A stretch of DNA of 64,000 nucleotides, taken from assembly GCA_947502885.1 (NCBI GenBank), contig CANNBP010000001.1, positions 558,001-622,000 of the forward strand. The letters run 5' to 3'. Shown here one piece after another: positions 35,843-45,509 of the stretch (the first letter of the stretch is position 1; each line of letters begins with the position of its first letter). This DNA is from an uncultured Aquimarina sp. (GTDB taxonomy: Bacteria; Bacteroidota; Bacteroidia; Flavobacteriales; Flavobacteriaceae). The notes under the pieces were generated by a model. The model made no database searches. It was given only the letters and a program-made list of their open reading frames with translations, and was not told the DNA's origin. The position numbers and the translations under genes are program-made.

Positions 35843-38201
35843 TCGGATTGACCTTTTTTCCATATCCATATCCATAGTTATACCCGGTTTTAGTATCTGC
35901 CGCATTTAACAATACTGCAATATTAGGCAAACGCTTTTCTTGGTATAAATTTTCAGGAACCTGAAGAACTCTTTTATCTGAGTAGTTCTCTCTAACAATA
36001 TAAATACTTAAATCACCAAACTTTGCCAACAACAGTGTATCTGTTACCAAACTTACTGGTGCCGTATCTACAATGATATAGTCATACTTTTCTTCTAGGA
36101 AATCAAACATTTCAGCAACACGATCATGCATTAATAATTCTGCAGGATTAGGCGGTATTGCACCAGATGGAATAATATCAAAAGATACTTCTTCCTTATC
36201 CTTATATATAATATCTTCAGGCTTTAGCTCATTATTCATAATGAAATTCGTTAGCCCTTTAGACTCTTTTCCATTTGGTAGATCTAAGAACTTATGAAAT
36301 TTAGGATCTCTTAAATCTGTTCCTAGATACGCTACCGATTTACCCGATATTGCCAATGTTTTTGCTAAATTCGAAGAGACAAGTGTCTTTCCCTCTCCAG
36401 AGATTGTAGAAGTAACAAAAACTACTCTACCTTTAGTTTTATTACTTCTTGCCATTAAGAAGTCCAAGTTGGTTCTTAAAATCCTAAACGCTTCTGCAAT
36501 TCCTGATCGATCATTTTGAGAGATCATTATTCTTTTCTTAGACTTCTTAACTTTTGGTATGGTACCAATTATAGGCATGCTAAGTATTTTTTCTATCTCT
36601 TCTCTAGACCTTACCTTTACATTCAATAGTTGAGATACATAGATTACCACAAATGGTAACATGAAACCAAAAAATATAGCCCCCATATATATCATCTTTT
36701 TATTAGGAGATACAGGATATGCTCCTAACGTAGATGCCTTATCAATTACTCTAGTATTAGAAAGTGTTATATGACTAGCTATTTCGGCCTCTTCTCTTTT
36801 TTGCAATAAATACAGATATAATTGCTCTTTTATTGTTTGTTCTCGTTCTATAACCCTAAGGTCTTTTTCTCTTATAGGAGCACTATAAAGTTTTCCACTA
36901 AAATACTGATCTTGAGTCTTCAGGCTTTTTAATCGTATATTTATAGAGCTTCTTAGACTATTCAAACTTCCTAATAAAACTTGACGCAATCCATCAATTT
37001 GCTGATCTATATTAACCACAACAGGGTTTTGTTCACTAGAAGTTTTTAGCAAACGTTTTCTCTGAAGTATTAAGTTATTATATCTTGATACGGTTGAGGT
37101 AATGGTAACATCTTCGAATCCTAAATTTGCAGGTATCAGATCGTACTTACCATCTTGACTAAGAACGAATCTTCTCATAGAGTCTATAAGATTCAACTGT
37201 GTATTTAATCCAGACGTTTCTTGAACATTTCTTGTATCCAAATTAGATAGCTGTTGAGCTTGAGCACCAATATCCGTAGTTAAACCATGCTTAGAAAGAT
37301 AGCCTGCGGCCTCATCATCTACTTCAGTTAAGTCTCCAGAAATTAATTTTAACCGATCATTGATAAAATTTGCAGTTCTAGCAGAAGCTTGTTTTTTATC
37401 CTCTATAGTAGCTTTACTATATTCTTCTACTAAATCATTAATTATATCCTTTGCCTTTTCTTTAACAGGATCATTAAGCGACAACCTAACAATCGATGAA
37501 CTTTTAAGAGGAGAAATTGAAACAGCTGATCTATACGCATCTGCTACTAGTCTAACAGGTGTTATTCTTATTTTAACAATCTGACCAATATTATTTTCAA
37601 TTTTCTCAACACTTGGGGTTATAACTATATCCCCAACATTTTCATCTTTAACCGTTTTTCCGAAGGAATGAGTACTTTGTTTTTTCTTATTTCCATCTAA
37701 AAAAGAAAATGTTGTCTTTGAGTCAATTCTAACATTAAAAACTTTTGATTTTGTCTTTACTACAGAATCATGAGATAAAAAATTAATCTCAACCAATGAT
37801 TTTGGGTAATTCTCAAGTTCTAAGATTCTACCTTCACTAAAATACTGAACGTTTAGCTTTAGATTATTTACAACATTAGTAAAGAGTGTTCTTGATTTAA
37901 GAATTTGAATTTCATTTTCATTTTTACTTTCGACTTCTGATACTAATCCTAAATCTTTGAATGCTGCAAGTTCTGGAGCGCTGACATTATCTTCTTGTGC
38001 TATCATAATTGTCGATGACACGCCGTATTGAGGAATAGTATACCTTACCTTTAAGAATGCAAGAGTACCAAAAATTACAACACATATGACAAACCAGTAC
38101 CAATTTCTTAAGTAAACTGCGATCTGATCTCTTAGATTAAAACTAAATCCTGTAGAACCATCAAATGCATTATTAGACTGTGATGAATTATTTGAAATCA
38201 T
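35829..38201 (-). CDS. Wzc-type polysaccharide copolymerase and tyrosine autokinase
   Basis: A 790-residue inner-membrane protein. The first transmembrane helix is near residue 35 (NWYWFVICVVIFGTLAFLKV), the Wzz-type periplasmic domain has coiled coils, and the second membrane segment is MIYMGAIFFGFMLPFVVIYV near residue 510. The cytoplasmic BY-kinase domain has Walker A VTSTISGEGKTLVSSNLAKTLA, A' region VAYLGTDLRDPK and Walker B YIIVDTAPVSLVTDT. A tyrosine-rich C-terminus (GYNYGYGYGKK) is the phosphorylation cluster. It controls chain length and export with Wza, whose gene is eight bases upstream. CpsB-like phosphatase is convergent. Confidence 0.93.
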   Translation of the reverse strand: MISNNSSQSNNAFDGSTGFSFNLRDQIAVYLRNWYWFVICVVIFGTLAFLKVRYTIPQYGVSSTIMIAQEDNVSAPELAAFKDLGLVSEVESKNENEIQILKSRTLFTNVVNNLKLNVQYFSEGRILELENYPKSLVEINFLSHDSVVKTKSKVFNVRIDSKTTFSFLDGNKKKQSTHSFGKTVKDENVGDIVITPSVEKIENNIGQIVKIRITPVRLVADAYRSAVSISPLKSSSIVRLSLNDPVKEKAKDIINDLVEEYSKATIEDKKQASARTANFINDRLKLISGDLTEVDDEAAGYLSKHGLTTDIGAQAQQLSNLDTRNVQETSGLNTQLNLIDSMRRFVLSQDGKYDLIPANLGFEDVTITSTVSRYNNLILQRKRLLKTSSEQNPVVVNIDQQIDGLRQVLLGSLNSLRSSINIRLKSLKTQDQYFSGKLYSAPIREKDLRVIEREQTIKEQLYLYLLQKREEAEIASHITLSNTRVIDKASTLGAYPVSPNKKMIYMGAIFFGFMLPFVVIYVSQLLNVKVRSREEIEKILSMPIIGTIPKVKKSKKRIMISQNDRSGIAEAFRILRTNLDFLMARSNKTKGRVVFVTSTISGEGKTLVSSNLAKTLAISGKSVAYLGTDLRDPKFHKFLDLPNGKESKGLTNFIMNNELKPEDIIYKDKEEVSFDIIPSGAIPPNPAELLMHDRVAEMFDFLEEKYDYIIVDTAPVSLVTDTLLLAKFGDLSIYIVRENYSDKRVLQVPENLYQEKRLPNIAVLLNAADTKTGYNYGYGYGKKVNPIKRK

Positions 38202-38209
38202 GGGCTATT

Positions 38210-38989
38210 TTATCTTATGAGCAAGGTAATAATGGATAAAGTTACCCCAATAATACTTATAACAACATTAAGTGTATTACTACGAGCTTTTGATTCTTTT
38301 ATTCTGAATTCATTAGGCTCAACATAAAGAACATCATTTTGAGCTAAATAATAAACAGGAGAATCAAAAACAGTTTTAGACGTAAGATCAACACGATGAT
38401 ACGTGTTTACTCCGTCATTTTCTCTTATTATCATAACATTTTCTCTACGCCCTTTTATGGTCATATCCCCTGCTAATCCTAATGCTTCTATAATAGTAAT
38501 TCTCTCGTTTGGAATTGTAAATGATCCCGGCCTAGCTACTTCTCCCATTACGGTAATCTTAAAATTCTTAAGTCTTACACTCACAATAGGATCATTTATA
38601 TATATTTTAAGCTTTTCTTTTACTAATTCTTTAACTTGCACTCGTGTAAGTCCAGCAATTTTCAATCTGCCCAGTACAGGAAACTCAATCTCTCCTACTT
38701 CATCAATAAGGTAAGTAGGTTCTGCGCCTCCTCCTCCAGTTGCACCACCTTCTCCAGAAGCACTAATAGAAGACCCTTGCATCAAATTAAATGGTCTTGC
38801 TGCATCCATATCAGATGCAGATACCATAATACTAACAATATCATCGACTTTAAAAACAGGTGTAAATGTACTCGCTGATGGAATCTTTTCTAAATTTTCA
38901 GAGTTTTGAAAATAAACTACATCTTTTGGTGTTTTACATGAAAAAAAACCAACGAATATCAAACAAAAAAACAAGAATTTTAATTGCAT
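38210..38989 (-). CDS. Wza-type polysaccharide export outer-membrane lipoprotein
   Basis: A 259-residue lipoprotein (signal ending in GFFSC, Cys18). The poly-export (PES) domain is FTPVFKVDDIVSIMVSASD to YLIDEVGEIEFPVLGRLKIAGLTRVQVKELVKEKLKIYINDPIVSVRLKNFKITVMGEVARPGSFTIPNERITIIEALGLAGD, followed by one SLBB-like domain and a C-terminal hydrophobic segment (LNVVISIIGVTLSIITLLI), the amphipathic or membrane helix of Wza. It forms the outer channel of the polysaccharide exporter with Wzc. It has its own promoter at 39027-39055 and leads the wza-wzc operon. Confidence 0.92.
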   Translation of the reverse strand: MQLKFLFFCLIFVGFFSCKTPKDVVYFQNSENLEKIPSASTFTPVFKVDDIVSIMVSASDMDAARPFNLMQGSSISASGEGGATGGGGAEPTYLIDEVGEIEFPVLGRLKIAGLTRVQVKELVKEKLKIYINDPIVSVRLKNFKITVMGEVARPGSFTIPNERITIIEALGLAGDMTIKGRRENVMIIRENDGVNTYHRVDLTSKTVFDSPVYYLAQNDVLYVEPNEFRIKESKARSNTLNVVISIIGVTLSIITLLIR

Positions 38990-39026
38990 ATTATTAATAC
39001 TTTTAAGTAACCCCGTTATATTAAGA

Positions 39027-39055
39027 CAAAAATATAACTTTATTTAGTTTAGCAA
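39027..39055 (-). promoter_or_regulatory. Flavobacterial promoter of the wza-wzc operon
   Basis: On the minus strand a TTG (-33, 39055-39053) is followed by an 18-base spacer and TATTTTTG (-7, 39034-39027), matching the flavobacterial consensus TTG-N17-23-TAnnTTTG. Transcription should start near 39020, giving a leader of about 30 bases to ATG 38989. Confidence 0.7.
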
Positions 39056-39083
39056 TGGAAATTTACTCTATCTATTTATTGTT

Positions 39084-39160
39084 TTTTTCATAGGTTCGAG
39101 GAAGAGATTGCTATTCATAGCAAATGAACCTATATTCGTGTAGTTAACGCGAATATAAAA
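39084..39160. repeat. Stacked inverted repeats upstream of the wza promoter
   Basis: Two neighbouring dyads. The first has outer arms ATAGGTTC (39090-39097) and GAACCTAT (39126-39133) enclosing inner arms TTGCTAT (39108-39114) and ATAGCAA (39117-39123). The second has TATATTCG (39131-39138) and CGAATATA (39150-39157). They lie between pglF-like 3' end and the wza promoter and lack a U tract on the minus strand, so they are not ordinary terminators. Confidence 0.5.
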
Positions 39161-39213
39161 ATCAAATATTTACTTTTTTGTCTTACAAAATTCAAATTTG
39201 CATCTTTTAATGC

Positions 39214-41163
39214 TTAAACAAGAATTTTTCTATTCCCTTGAGTATTCCCTTTTACTACTTTAACCACTCCTTTATTCATTTTATCAATACTCTCAAAAGT
39301 AGAGTTATTCGAAATGAATTCTGGAACAATTTCTTTTAATTTACCTACAATCTGATGATCTTGATTTAATAGATTCATGATACAAAGATCATCTATTTTA
39401 TCCATGATCATTTCACAGTCATCATCATTAAACTTGCTAATCATTATCTTTTTATGATAAGTAGGTAATGTGTTCTCTGTATCTGCAAGTAATTCTTCGT
39501 ATAACTTCTCTCCTGGTCTTAAACCAGAGATTTCTATATCAATATCCTCTGGGTATCTTAAACCCGATAGTCTTATCATCTTTTTGGCAAGGTCAAAAAT
39601 CTTAACAGACTCTCCCATATCGAAAATAAATATCTCACCTCCATTACCCATTGTTCCTGCTTCAATCACTAACTGCGATGCTTCAGGAATGGTCATAAAG
39701 AAACGTGTTACATCCTTATGGGTTACTGTTAAAGGTCCTCCTTTTTGAATTTGCTTTTTAAATAAAGGAATTACCGAACCGTTAGATCCTAATACATTTC
39801 CAAATCTGGTGGTAATAAATTTAGTCTTACTAGTCCTATGCAAACATTTGATATACATTTCTGCAACCCTTTTGGTCGCTCCCATTACATTGGTTGGGTT
39901 AACCGCCTTATCTGTAGACACAAAAACAAACTTATCTACACCAAATTGAGAGGATAAATCTGCCAATTTTCTAGTACCTAAAACATTAATTTTAATAGCC
40001 TCACAAGGATTACTTTCCATTAAAGGGACATGCTTATAAGCAGCAGCATGAAAAACCATATTCGGTCTATGCTTCTGAAAAATAGTCTCAACTCTTTGAT
40101 GATCTCGAATATCTGCAACAATTGGCGTAAAGTTAGAAACTCCTTTACTTAATAATTCCTGTTGTAAATCGTATAATGGAGACTCGGCTTGATCAACCAG
40201 AACCAGATGTTTATAATTATAAAATGATGCTTGTCTTACTATTTCACTACCAATAGATCCAGCAGCACCCGTAATCATTACAACTTTACCTTCTAGTTCT
40301 TTTTTAATATTTTGATTCTCCATTGATATAGGAGCTCTATCCAATAAATCTTCTATTTGAATCTCCTTAATTTGAGAAACTTTCAGTTTACCGTCAATCC
40401 AATCATTAACTGCAGGGATAATTTTTACGGCAACAGGAAGCTTAAGTAATTCGTCTGAAATTTCTGATAATCTTTTCTTGCTAATATGAGGAATAGAAAC
40501 AATAATTTCTTTAATACTATGTTTTTCTATAAAATCCTTATTTATCTTACTTGAAGGATATACCCTTGTTCCGTTTATAGTTTTATCTGTTTTTTGAGAA
40601 TTATCATCAATAAAACCAAAAACTGATAAAGACCTATTAGAATCGTTTGTAATTGCCGCTTGTGTAATCAATCCAGAATCACCAGCTCCATAAATTAAGA
40701 TTCTAGAATTTTTACCAATTTTGGACTTTACATAGTAATAACAATACTTAAAAACTAAACGACTGGTAGTTAACGTTATTATATTAAGTAAATAATGGAT
40801 ACAAATAATTGAGACAGGAATATTTAATAACTCTGGTAATAGTTCTAACCTACTAGAAGCCATTAAAAATCCAGTGAGTGCAATTAAAATGGTCACAGCC
40901 AAAAATAAATTATAAGCATCCTTCATACCAGTATGCCTTACTACTCCTTTGTGCGAGCCAATTACTAAAAAACTAAGCGTTGCAATAGCAGTAATAATTG
41001 GTAACTGATACAATAAATTAGTGGTTTCAGAATTTAACGTAATTCCGAATCGCACTACATAAGCCAAAAAGAAGTTGAAAATGGTAATTAAAACATCAAT
41101 AGTTAATACTACCCATTTTGACGCATGCTTATGTGAATTATTAATTAAAAAGTCTTTTATCAT
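39214..41163 (-). CDS. PglF-like UDP-GlcNAc 4,6-dehydratase (FlaA1/CapD family)
   Basis: A 649-residue membrane protein. Four transmembrane helices lead (about residues 15-140), then a CoA-binding-like domain (RILIYGAGDSGLITQAAI), and a C-terminal SDR dehydratase domain starting at VVMITGAAGSIGSEIVRQA. The catalytic region STDKAVNPTNVMGATKRVAEMY has the Ser-Met-Lys triad of PglF/FlaA1-type enzymes. It converts UDP-GlcNAc to UDP-2-acetamido-2,6-dideoxy-4-keto-hexose. The next enzyme, the aminotransferase, is encoded upstream, with a 4-base ATGA overlap. Capsule CapD inverting 5,6-epimerases are close relatives, so the exact stereo-chemistry is open. Confidence 0.9.
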   Translation of the reverse strand: MIKDFLINNSHKHASKWVVLTIDVLITIFNFFLAYVVRFGITLNSETTNLLYQLPIITAIATLSFLVIGSHKGVVRHTGMKDAYNLFLAVTILIALTGFLMASSRLELLPELLNIPVSIICIHYLLNIITLTTSRLVFKYCYYYVKSKIGKNSRILIYGAGDSGLITQAAITNDSNRSLSVFGFIDDNSQKTDKTINGTRVYPSSKINKDFIEKHSIKEIIVSIPHISKKRLSEISDELLKLPVAVKIIPAVNDWIDGKLKVSQIKEIQIEDLLDRAPISMENQNIKKELEGKVVMITGAAGSIGSEIVRQASFYNYKHLVLVDQAESPLYDLQQELLSKGVSNFTPIVADIRDHQRVETIFQKHRPNMVFHAAAYKHVPLMESNPCEAIKINVLGTRKLADLSSQFGVDKFVFVSTDKAVNPTNVMGATKRVAEMYIKCLHRTSKTKFITTRFGNVLGSNGSVIPLFKKQIQKGGPLTVTHKDVTRFFMTIPEASQLVIEAGTMGNGGEIFIFDMGESVKIFDLAKKMIRLSGLRYPEDIDIEISGLRPGEKLYEELLADTENTLPTYHKKIMISKFNDDDCEMIMDKIDDLCIMNLLNQDHQIVGKLKEIVPEFISNNSTFESIDKMNKGVVKVVKGNTQGNRKILV

Positions 41164-42293
41164 CTTAATACATTTTTAATTACCGAAACAATTCTAAATA
41201 AATCTTCTTCTTCAAGGTTTGATCCGCTAGGTAAACAGAGTCCTCTATCAAAAAGATCATCAGACACCCCATTGAGGTAAGCATCACAATCAGCAAAAAC
41301 TGCCTGTTGGTGCATGGGTTTCCATAAAGGTCTTGATTCTATATTTTCCTCTTCAAGTGATAATCGTATTACTTCTCTTAATTTATATGATGTTGTTTCT
41401 ATACAGGTTAGCCACCTATTAGAATAATATCCAGATGGTTCTTCTAAAAATTTAATTTCGGATGAATCTTCCAGGTATTTTTTATAAAATTCAAAATTTC
41501 TTCTTCTATTATTAACATGCTTATCAAGAACTTCCATCTGCCCTCTACCAATACCCGCAGTTATATTACTCATTCTATAATTATAGCCTATTTCAGAGTG
41601 TTCATAATGCGGTGCGGCATCTCTTGATTGAGTTGCCCAAAAAATTGATTTACTTTTATGTTCCTTCTTTTTTGAAATTAAAGCTCCTCCCCCAGACGTG
41701 GTAATAATTTTATTTCCGTTAAACGATAGAATAGCTATATCGCCAAATGTCCCACAATTAATACCTTGATAATTGCTTCCTAATGCTTCTGCACTATCTT
41801 CAAGAACTGGTATTTTGTATGTAGTTGCGATTTTGTGAATTGCCTCGATGTTATATGGCATACCATATAAATGAACAGCAACAATAGCTTTTGGTTTTTT
41901 CCCTTTTTCAATTTTGTCCTGAATAGCTTTTTCTAATTGAACTGGACAAATATTCCATGTTTCCCTTTCGCTGTCTACAAAGACAGGTTTAGCCCCTAGA
42001 TAAACAATTGGATTTGCTGACGCAGCAAATGTCATACTTTGACATAAAACTTCATCTCCAGAAGTTACACCTAATAGTTTTAAACCTAAATGTAATGCTG
42101 CAGTTCCCGAACTTAATGCTGCGGCATAGACATCGTTTCCTAAATACTCTTGAATATCATCCTCGAACCCATTAACATTAGGTCCCAATGGAGCCACCCA
42201 ATTGGTATCAAAGGCTTCTTTCACAAATTTTTGCTCTGTTCCCCCCATGTGTGGTGAAGAAAGCCATATTTTCTTTGAATCAATTATATTCAT
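41160..42293 (-). CDS. DegT/DnrJ/EryC1/StrS aminotransferase (PglE-like)
   Basis: A 377-residue PLP-dependent sugar aminotransferase. The fold starts with IWLSSPHMGGTEQKFVKEAFDTNWVAPLGPNVNGFE, and AALSSGTAALHLGLKLLG binds cofactor phosphate. The aspartate for PLP is in VLEDSAEALGS and the PLP lysine in LSFNGNKIITTSGGGALI. It should transfer an amino group to C4 of the 4-keto sugar made by the PglF-like enzyme, giving UDP-4-amino-sugar for the PglD-like acetyltransferase. It is translationally coupled to pglF-like and is the first gene of this unit. The start codon is 700 bases from the divergent MBOAT gene. Confidence 0.92.
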   Translation of the reverse strand: MNIIDSKKIWLSSPHMGGTEQKFVKEAFDTNWVAPLGPNVNGFEDDIQEYLGNDVYAAALSSGTAALHLGLKLLGVTSGDEVLCQSMTFAASANPIVYLGAKPVFVDSERETWNICPVQLEKAIQDKIEKGKKPKAIVAVHLYGMPYNIEAIHKIATTYKIPVLEDSAEALGSNYQGINCGTFGDIAILSFNGNKIITTSGGGALISKKKEHKSKSIFWATQSRDAAPHYEHSEIGYNYRMSNITAGIGRGQMEVLDKHVNNRRRNFEFYKKYLEDSSEIKFLEEPSGYYSNRWLTCIETTSYKLREVIRLSLEEENIESRPLWKPMHQQAVFADCDAYLNGVSDDLFDRGLCLPSGSNLEEEDLFRIVSVIKNVLR

Positions 42294-42993
42294 ATTTTCC
42301 CATTAATAATGAACAATAACTTATACCCAATCATAAACTATTATATCTAACAATTCATGATCAATTCTTTTAATGACGATCTAACAAAATGCTGGAAGAA
42401 GGGGGTAGACTTCCTAATATTTTTGAGTATACAGTTATACGTATTCCCAATAGCTAAAATAGTATAGTTAAAGCAATTATCTATTTAAAATTTCACTTTT
42501 TAGACAGAATACTAAAATAAACGTCGAAGTACCATAATTAGTGTAAATATCCCCATTTTCTACGGAAAACCCGTAAGAAAAATAGCATACCTCTTGTAAT
42601 TAAGTACTTGTAAAAAAAAAGTAAAATCCTCCAATCAACCTAATTATAGCTCACTTTAGCTTAAGAAAAAAAACGTCTCCTTAACAATACATAAAATATT
42701 ATTTCACTTCAATTACATCATTTAATCACGACAAATATACTCCAATAACTTATCATATTTATGGGAAAACACCTTTTTATTATAGGGTGAATTTCCCCTT
42801 ATTAATTTTGAGAATTTTATATTTACTTGTAATTTTTCATGCAAATTCGACACTCTTTTATGATTTCTTAAAATAATTTCACAAAAACTTGTTTGATCAA
42901 ATTAATTACTTAAAATTTACCACTTAAAACAGGCATAAATTTGAACAATAAAATTATGCTGATTTTTCCTTTAAGCACTATATTTGGTTATAC
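42294..42993. other. Divergent 700-base control region, with TACGG-N5-CCGTA dyad
   Basis: No gene is visible. The region separates the PglE-like gene (minus) from the first MBOAT gene (plus) and should hold promoters for both. A dyad TACGGAAAACCCGTA lies at 42561-42575, with flanking TTTTC and GAAAA half-sites. A TATATTTG at 42979-42986 fits the -7 consensus but is only seven bases from the MBOAT start, implying a nearly leaderless message if used. The rest is very AT-rich. Confidence 0.5.
42561..42575. promoter_or_regulatory. Dyad motif, possible operator
   Basis: TACGGAAAACCCGTA: five-base arms TACGG and CCGTA with an AAAAC spacer, within a wider TTTTC...GAAAA frame. A near copy (13 of 15 bases on the opposite strand) is at 58766-58780, in the other divergent control region of the locus. 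A role as regulator-binding site is inferred. Confidence 0.4.
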
Positions 42994-44445
42994 ATGATAT
43001 TTAACTCGTTCGACTTTTTTATATTCCTACCTATAGTATTTGTAATCTATTGGTTTATTTTTAATAAAAAAACTCAAACTCAAAACGCTTTTATTCTTGT
43101 TGCTAGTTATATATTCTATGGACTTTGGGACTGGAGGTTTCTTTTTTTAATTTTGGCAAGTACCATTGTTGATTTTTATATTGGCCAAGCCATTTACAAT
43201 AATACGCTTAAAAAAAAGAGAAAAGCTTATTTATGGATTAGTGTAGTATTCAATATTGGGCTTTTGGGCTTTTTTAAATATTACAACTTTTTTATTGAAT
43301 CTTGGGTAGACTTTATTTCTATGACAGGATATGAAATCAGTAATACATGGACTCTTAAAATAATCCTACCTGTCGGGATATCTTTTTACACTTTTCAAAC
43401 CATGTCATATTCTTTAGACATTTATTATAAAAGACTAACTCCTACCAAAAACTTTCTATCGTTTGCCACCTTTGTGAGTTTTTTTCCACAATTAGTTGCT
43501 GGTCCTATAGAAAGAGCCTCCAACCTGTTAACTCAAATAACTAGCAAAAGAAATTTTAAGTACCAACAATGCACAGAAGGTTTAAAATTAATACTTTGGG
43601 GCTTATTTAAGAAAATAGTAATTGCAGATTCAATTGCTCCAATTGTAGATGATATTTTTATGAATTACAATGAGTATTCTGCTTCTACATTAATCCTAGG
43701 AGTATCGCTTTTTAGTTTTCAAGTATATGGCGACTTTAGTGGATATTCTGATATTGCAATTGGTACTGCCAAATTATTCGGAATTGAATTAATGTCAAAC
43801 TTCAAATTTCCTATCTTTTCTAGAAATGTTGCAGAGTACTGGCAAAGATGGCATGTCTCTTTATCAACCTGGTTTAGGCACTATGTATACATACCTCTTG
43901 GAGGAAGTAGAGTAAGTAAGCTTAAATCAGTAAGAAATATTATCATTATTTTTTTAATAAGTGGTTTTTGGCACGGTGCTAACTGGACTTTTATAGCATG
44001 GGGAGCTATTCATGCTTTACTTTTTATACCTGTATTTTTAATGGGGAGAAATCGAATTTACATGAACACTGTTGTAGCAGAAAATAGTTGGCTACCTTCA
44101 ATAAAAGAATTCGCTCAAATTACTCTTACCTTTATTCTTGTTACATTTTCTAGAGTATTTTTTAGATCTCAATCTATTACAGATGCATTTGGTTTTCTCG
44201 AGCAAATGTATACCCATTTTACTTTTGAGATATACCAACACCCACAAGGCTATCGTATGATTGATTATTTTGTTTTAATAGGGTGTTTTGTTGTTTATGA
44301 ATTTAGAATAAGAAGAGATGAGCGCTCTCCTTTTAAATTTAAATCAAAAATTGTACGTTTTATTGCCTATGCTCTTGTAATTTTGGGAATGCTTCTATTC
44401 TTTGATGACAGTATCGACAGATCATTTATATATTTTCAATTTTAA
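42994..44445 (+). CDS. MBOAT-family O-acyltransferase (AlgI/DltB-like), copy 1
   Basis: A 483-residue polytopic membrane protein. The N-terminus (MIFNSFDFFIFLPIVFVIYWF) and motifs LPVGISFYTFQTMSYSLDIY, FFPQLVAGPIERASNLL, VYGDFSGYSDIAIGTAKLFG and RWHVSLSTWFRHYVYIPLGGSR are typical of AlgI-like MBOATs; the catalytic histidine lies in FLISGFWHGANWTFIAWG. It moves acyl groups, usually acetyl, across the membrane to the exopolysaccharide. A paralogue is at 61919-63331. The downstream SGNH gene, 37 bases later, supplies the final transfer step. Confidence 0.93.
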   Translation: MIFNSFDFFIFLPIVFVIYWFIFNKKTQTQNAFILVASYIFYGLWDWRFLFLILASTIVDFYIGQAIYNNTLKKKRKAYLWISVVFNIGLLGFFKYYNFFIESWVDFISMTGYEISNTWTLKIILPVGISFYTFQTMSYSLDIYYKRLTPTKNFLSFATFVSFFPQLVAGPIERASNLLTQITSKRNFKYQQCTEGLKLILWGLFKKIVIADSIAPIVDDIFMNYNEYSASTLILGVSLFSFQVYGDFSGYSDIAIGTAKLFGIELMSNFKFPIFSRNVAEYWQRWHVSLSTWFRHYVYIPLGGSRVSKLKSVRNIIIIFLISGFWHGANWTFIAWGAIHALLFIPVFLMGRNRIYMNTVVAENSWLPSIKEFAQITLTFILVTFSRVFFRSQSITDAFGFLEQMYTHFTFEIYQHPQGYRMIDYFVLIGCFVVYEFRIRRDERSPFKFKSKIVRFIAYALVILGMLLFFDDSIDRSFIYFQF

Positions 44446-44482
44446 CTGGTAGAAAAGTTACTCATTTTGAAAACTAAAGCCG

Positions 44483-45475
44483 ATGAAAAAATTAATTCTT
44501 AAAAGCACATTATATATATTCTTAATAGTAATGGTACTAGAAGGAATAGTTCGTGTATTTCATTTAGGAAAGGATACCCCTACTCGGTTTCTTGATCCGC
44601 AAAAAGTTGAAAAATGGAAACCCAATCAAAACGGTTACTCTGTAACCGGAAATCGAAGACAAAATTTCTCAGAATACCATATTAATTCTTCTGGTTACAA
44701 TTCTTATCGAGAATTTACACCGACTTATGACAAAACCGAAATTGCATTGGTTGGAGATTCATTCATAGAAGGGTTTCATCAAGACTATTACAATTCTATT
44801 GGTAAGAAAATGGAAAACCTTTTACCACAGGTCGAAGTATATGAATACGGATATGCAGGATACGATTTTGCAGACCAATTACACCTAATACATTCTTACA
44901 AAAAAGAATTCGACGCCATTGATCATGTTATCTTAGGAATTAAGTTCTCTAATGACCTTACTCGAAACACATATCAAGTTGTTACCGGCCGATTAAACCT
45001 TGAGTCCCCTATCAACAAAATGCTTAAAAAAAGTAAGCTTTTGGTGTATTGCAAAAGTATTGGAGTATTAGATCCTCCACAAGAGTTTGTACATCGTTTA
45101 ATAAATACTCTAAAAAGAAAAAAGAAACCTGCCCCAATACATACAAATGAAGCACTTAAATTAAAGCAAGAGAAAGAAAAGGAGTATTTAGCAAATTTCA
45201 AAAGCTTGATTAACAAATATGGGTACGACAAAAGGCGTTTTACGCTTTTATTAGACTCTAGAATTACAAGCCCTATTTTCCTTTCATATTTAAAGCAAAA
45301 TGATTTTAGTTTTATTGATTTTGCCCCTGCCTTTGAAGCAAGCAAAAAACCAACTACATTAATATACGACAGACACTGGAATAACCAAGGAAGGAGTCTC
45401 ATCGCCAATGCAATCAATAACTATCTGGTTAATATTGATTTAAACAGAAATAAATTAAAACTGCCAAAAGACTAA
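44483..45475 (+). CDS. SGNH-hydrolase-like O-acyltransferase partner (AlgX/DltD-like), copy 1
   Basis: A 330-residue protein with a membrane anchor or signal (KLILKSTLYIFLIVMVLEGIVRVF) and a periplasmic SGNH domain. The nucleophile block is EIALVGDSFIEGFHQD (GDS), a middle strand motif is HVILGIKFSNDL, and the catalytic Asp-His pair is in YDRHWNNQGRSLIANAI. It probably receives the acyl group from the MBOAT encoded upstream and transfers it to the polysaccharide. The region around 165-240 is highly charged and helical. It is convergent with the FemAB-type gene at 45510. Confidence 0.82.
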   Translation: MKKLILKSTLYIFLIVMVLEGIVRVFHLGKDTPTRFLDPQKVEKWKPNQNGYSVTGNRRQNFSEYHINSSGYNSYREFTPTYDKTEIALVGDSFIEGFHQDYYNSIGKKMENLLPQVEVYEYGYAGYDFADQLHLIHSYKKEFDAIDHVILGIKFSNDLTRNTYQVVTGRLNLESPINKMLKKSKLLVYCKSIGVLDPPQEFVHRLINTLKRKKKPAPIHTNEALKLKQEKEKEYLANFKSLINKYGYDKRRFTLLLDSRITSPIFLSYLKQNDFSFIDFAPAFEASKKPTTLIYDRHWNNQGRSLIANAINNYLVNIDLNRNKLKLPKD

Positions 45476-45509
45476 CAAATAACATACTTCATCCTAGACA
45501 AACGAACAA

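Noticed and set aside
42979..42986. TATATTTG as a promoter of the first MBOAT gene
   Set aside because: Only seven bases before the start codon and without a -33 box; this consensus occurs by chance about once per 1-2 kb in AT-rich DNA.
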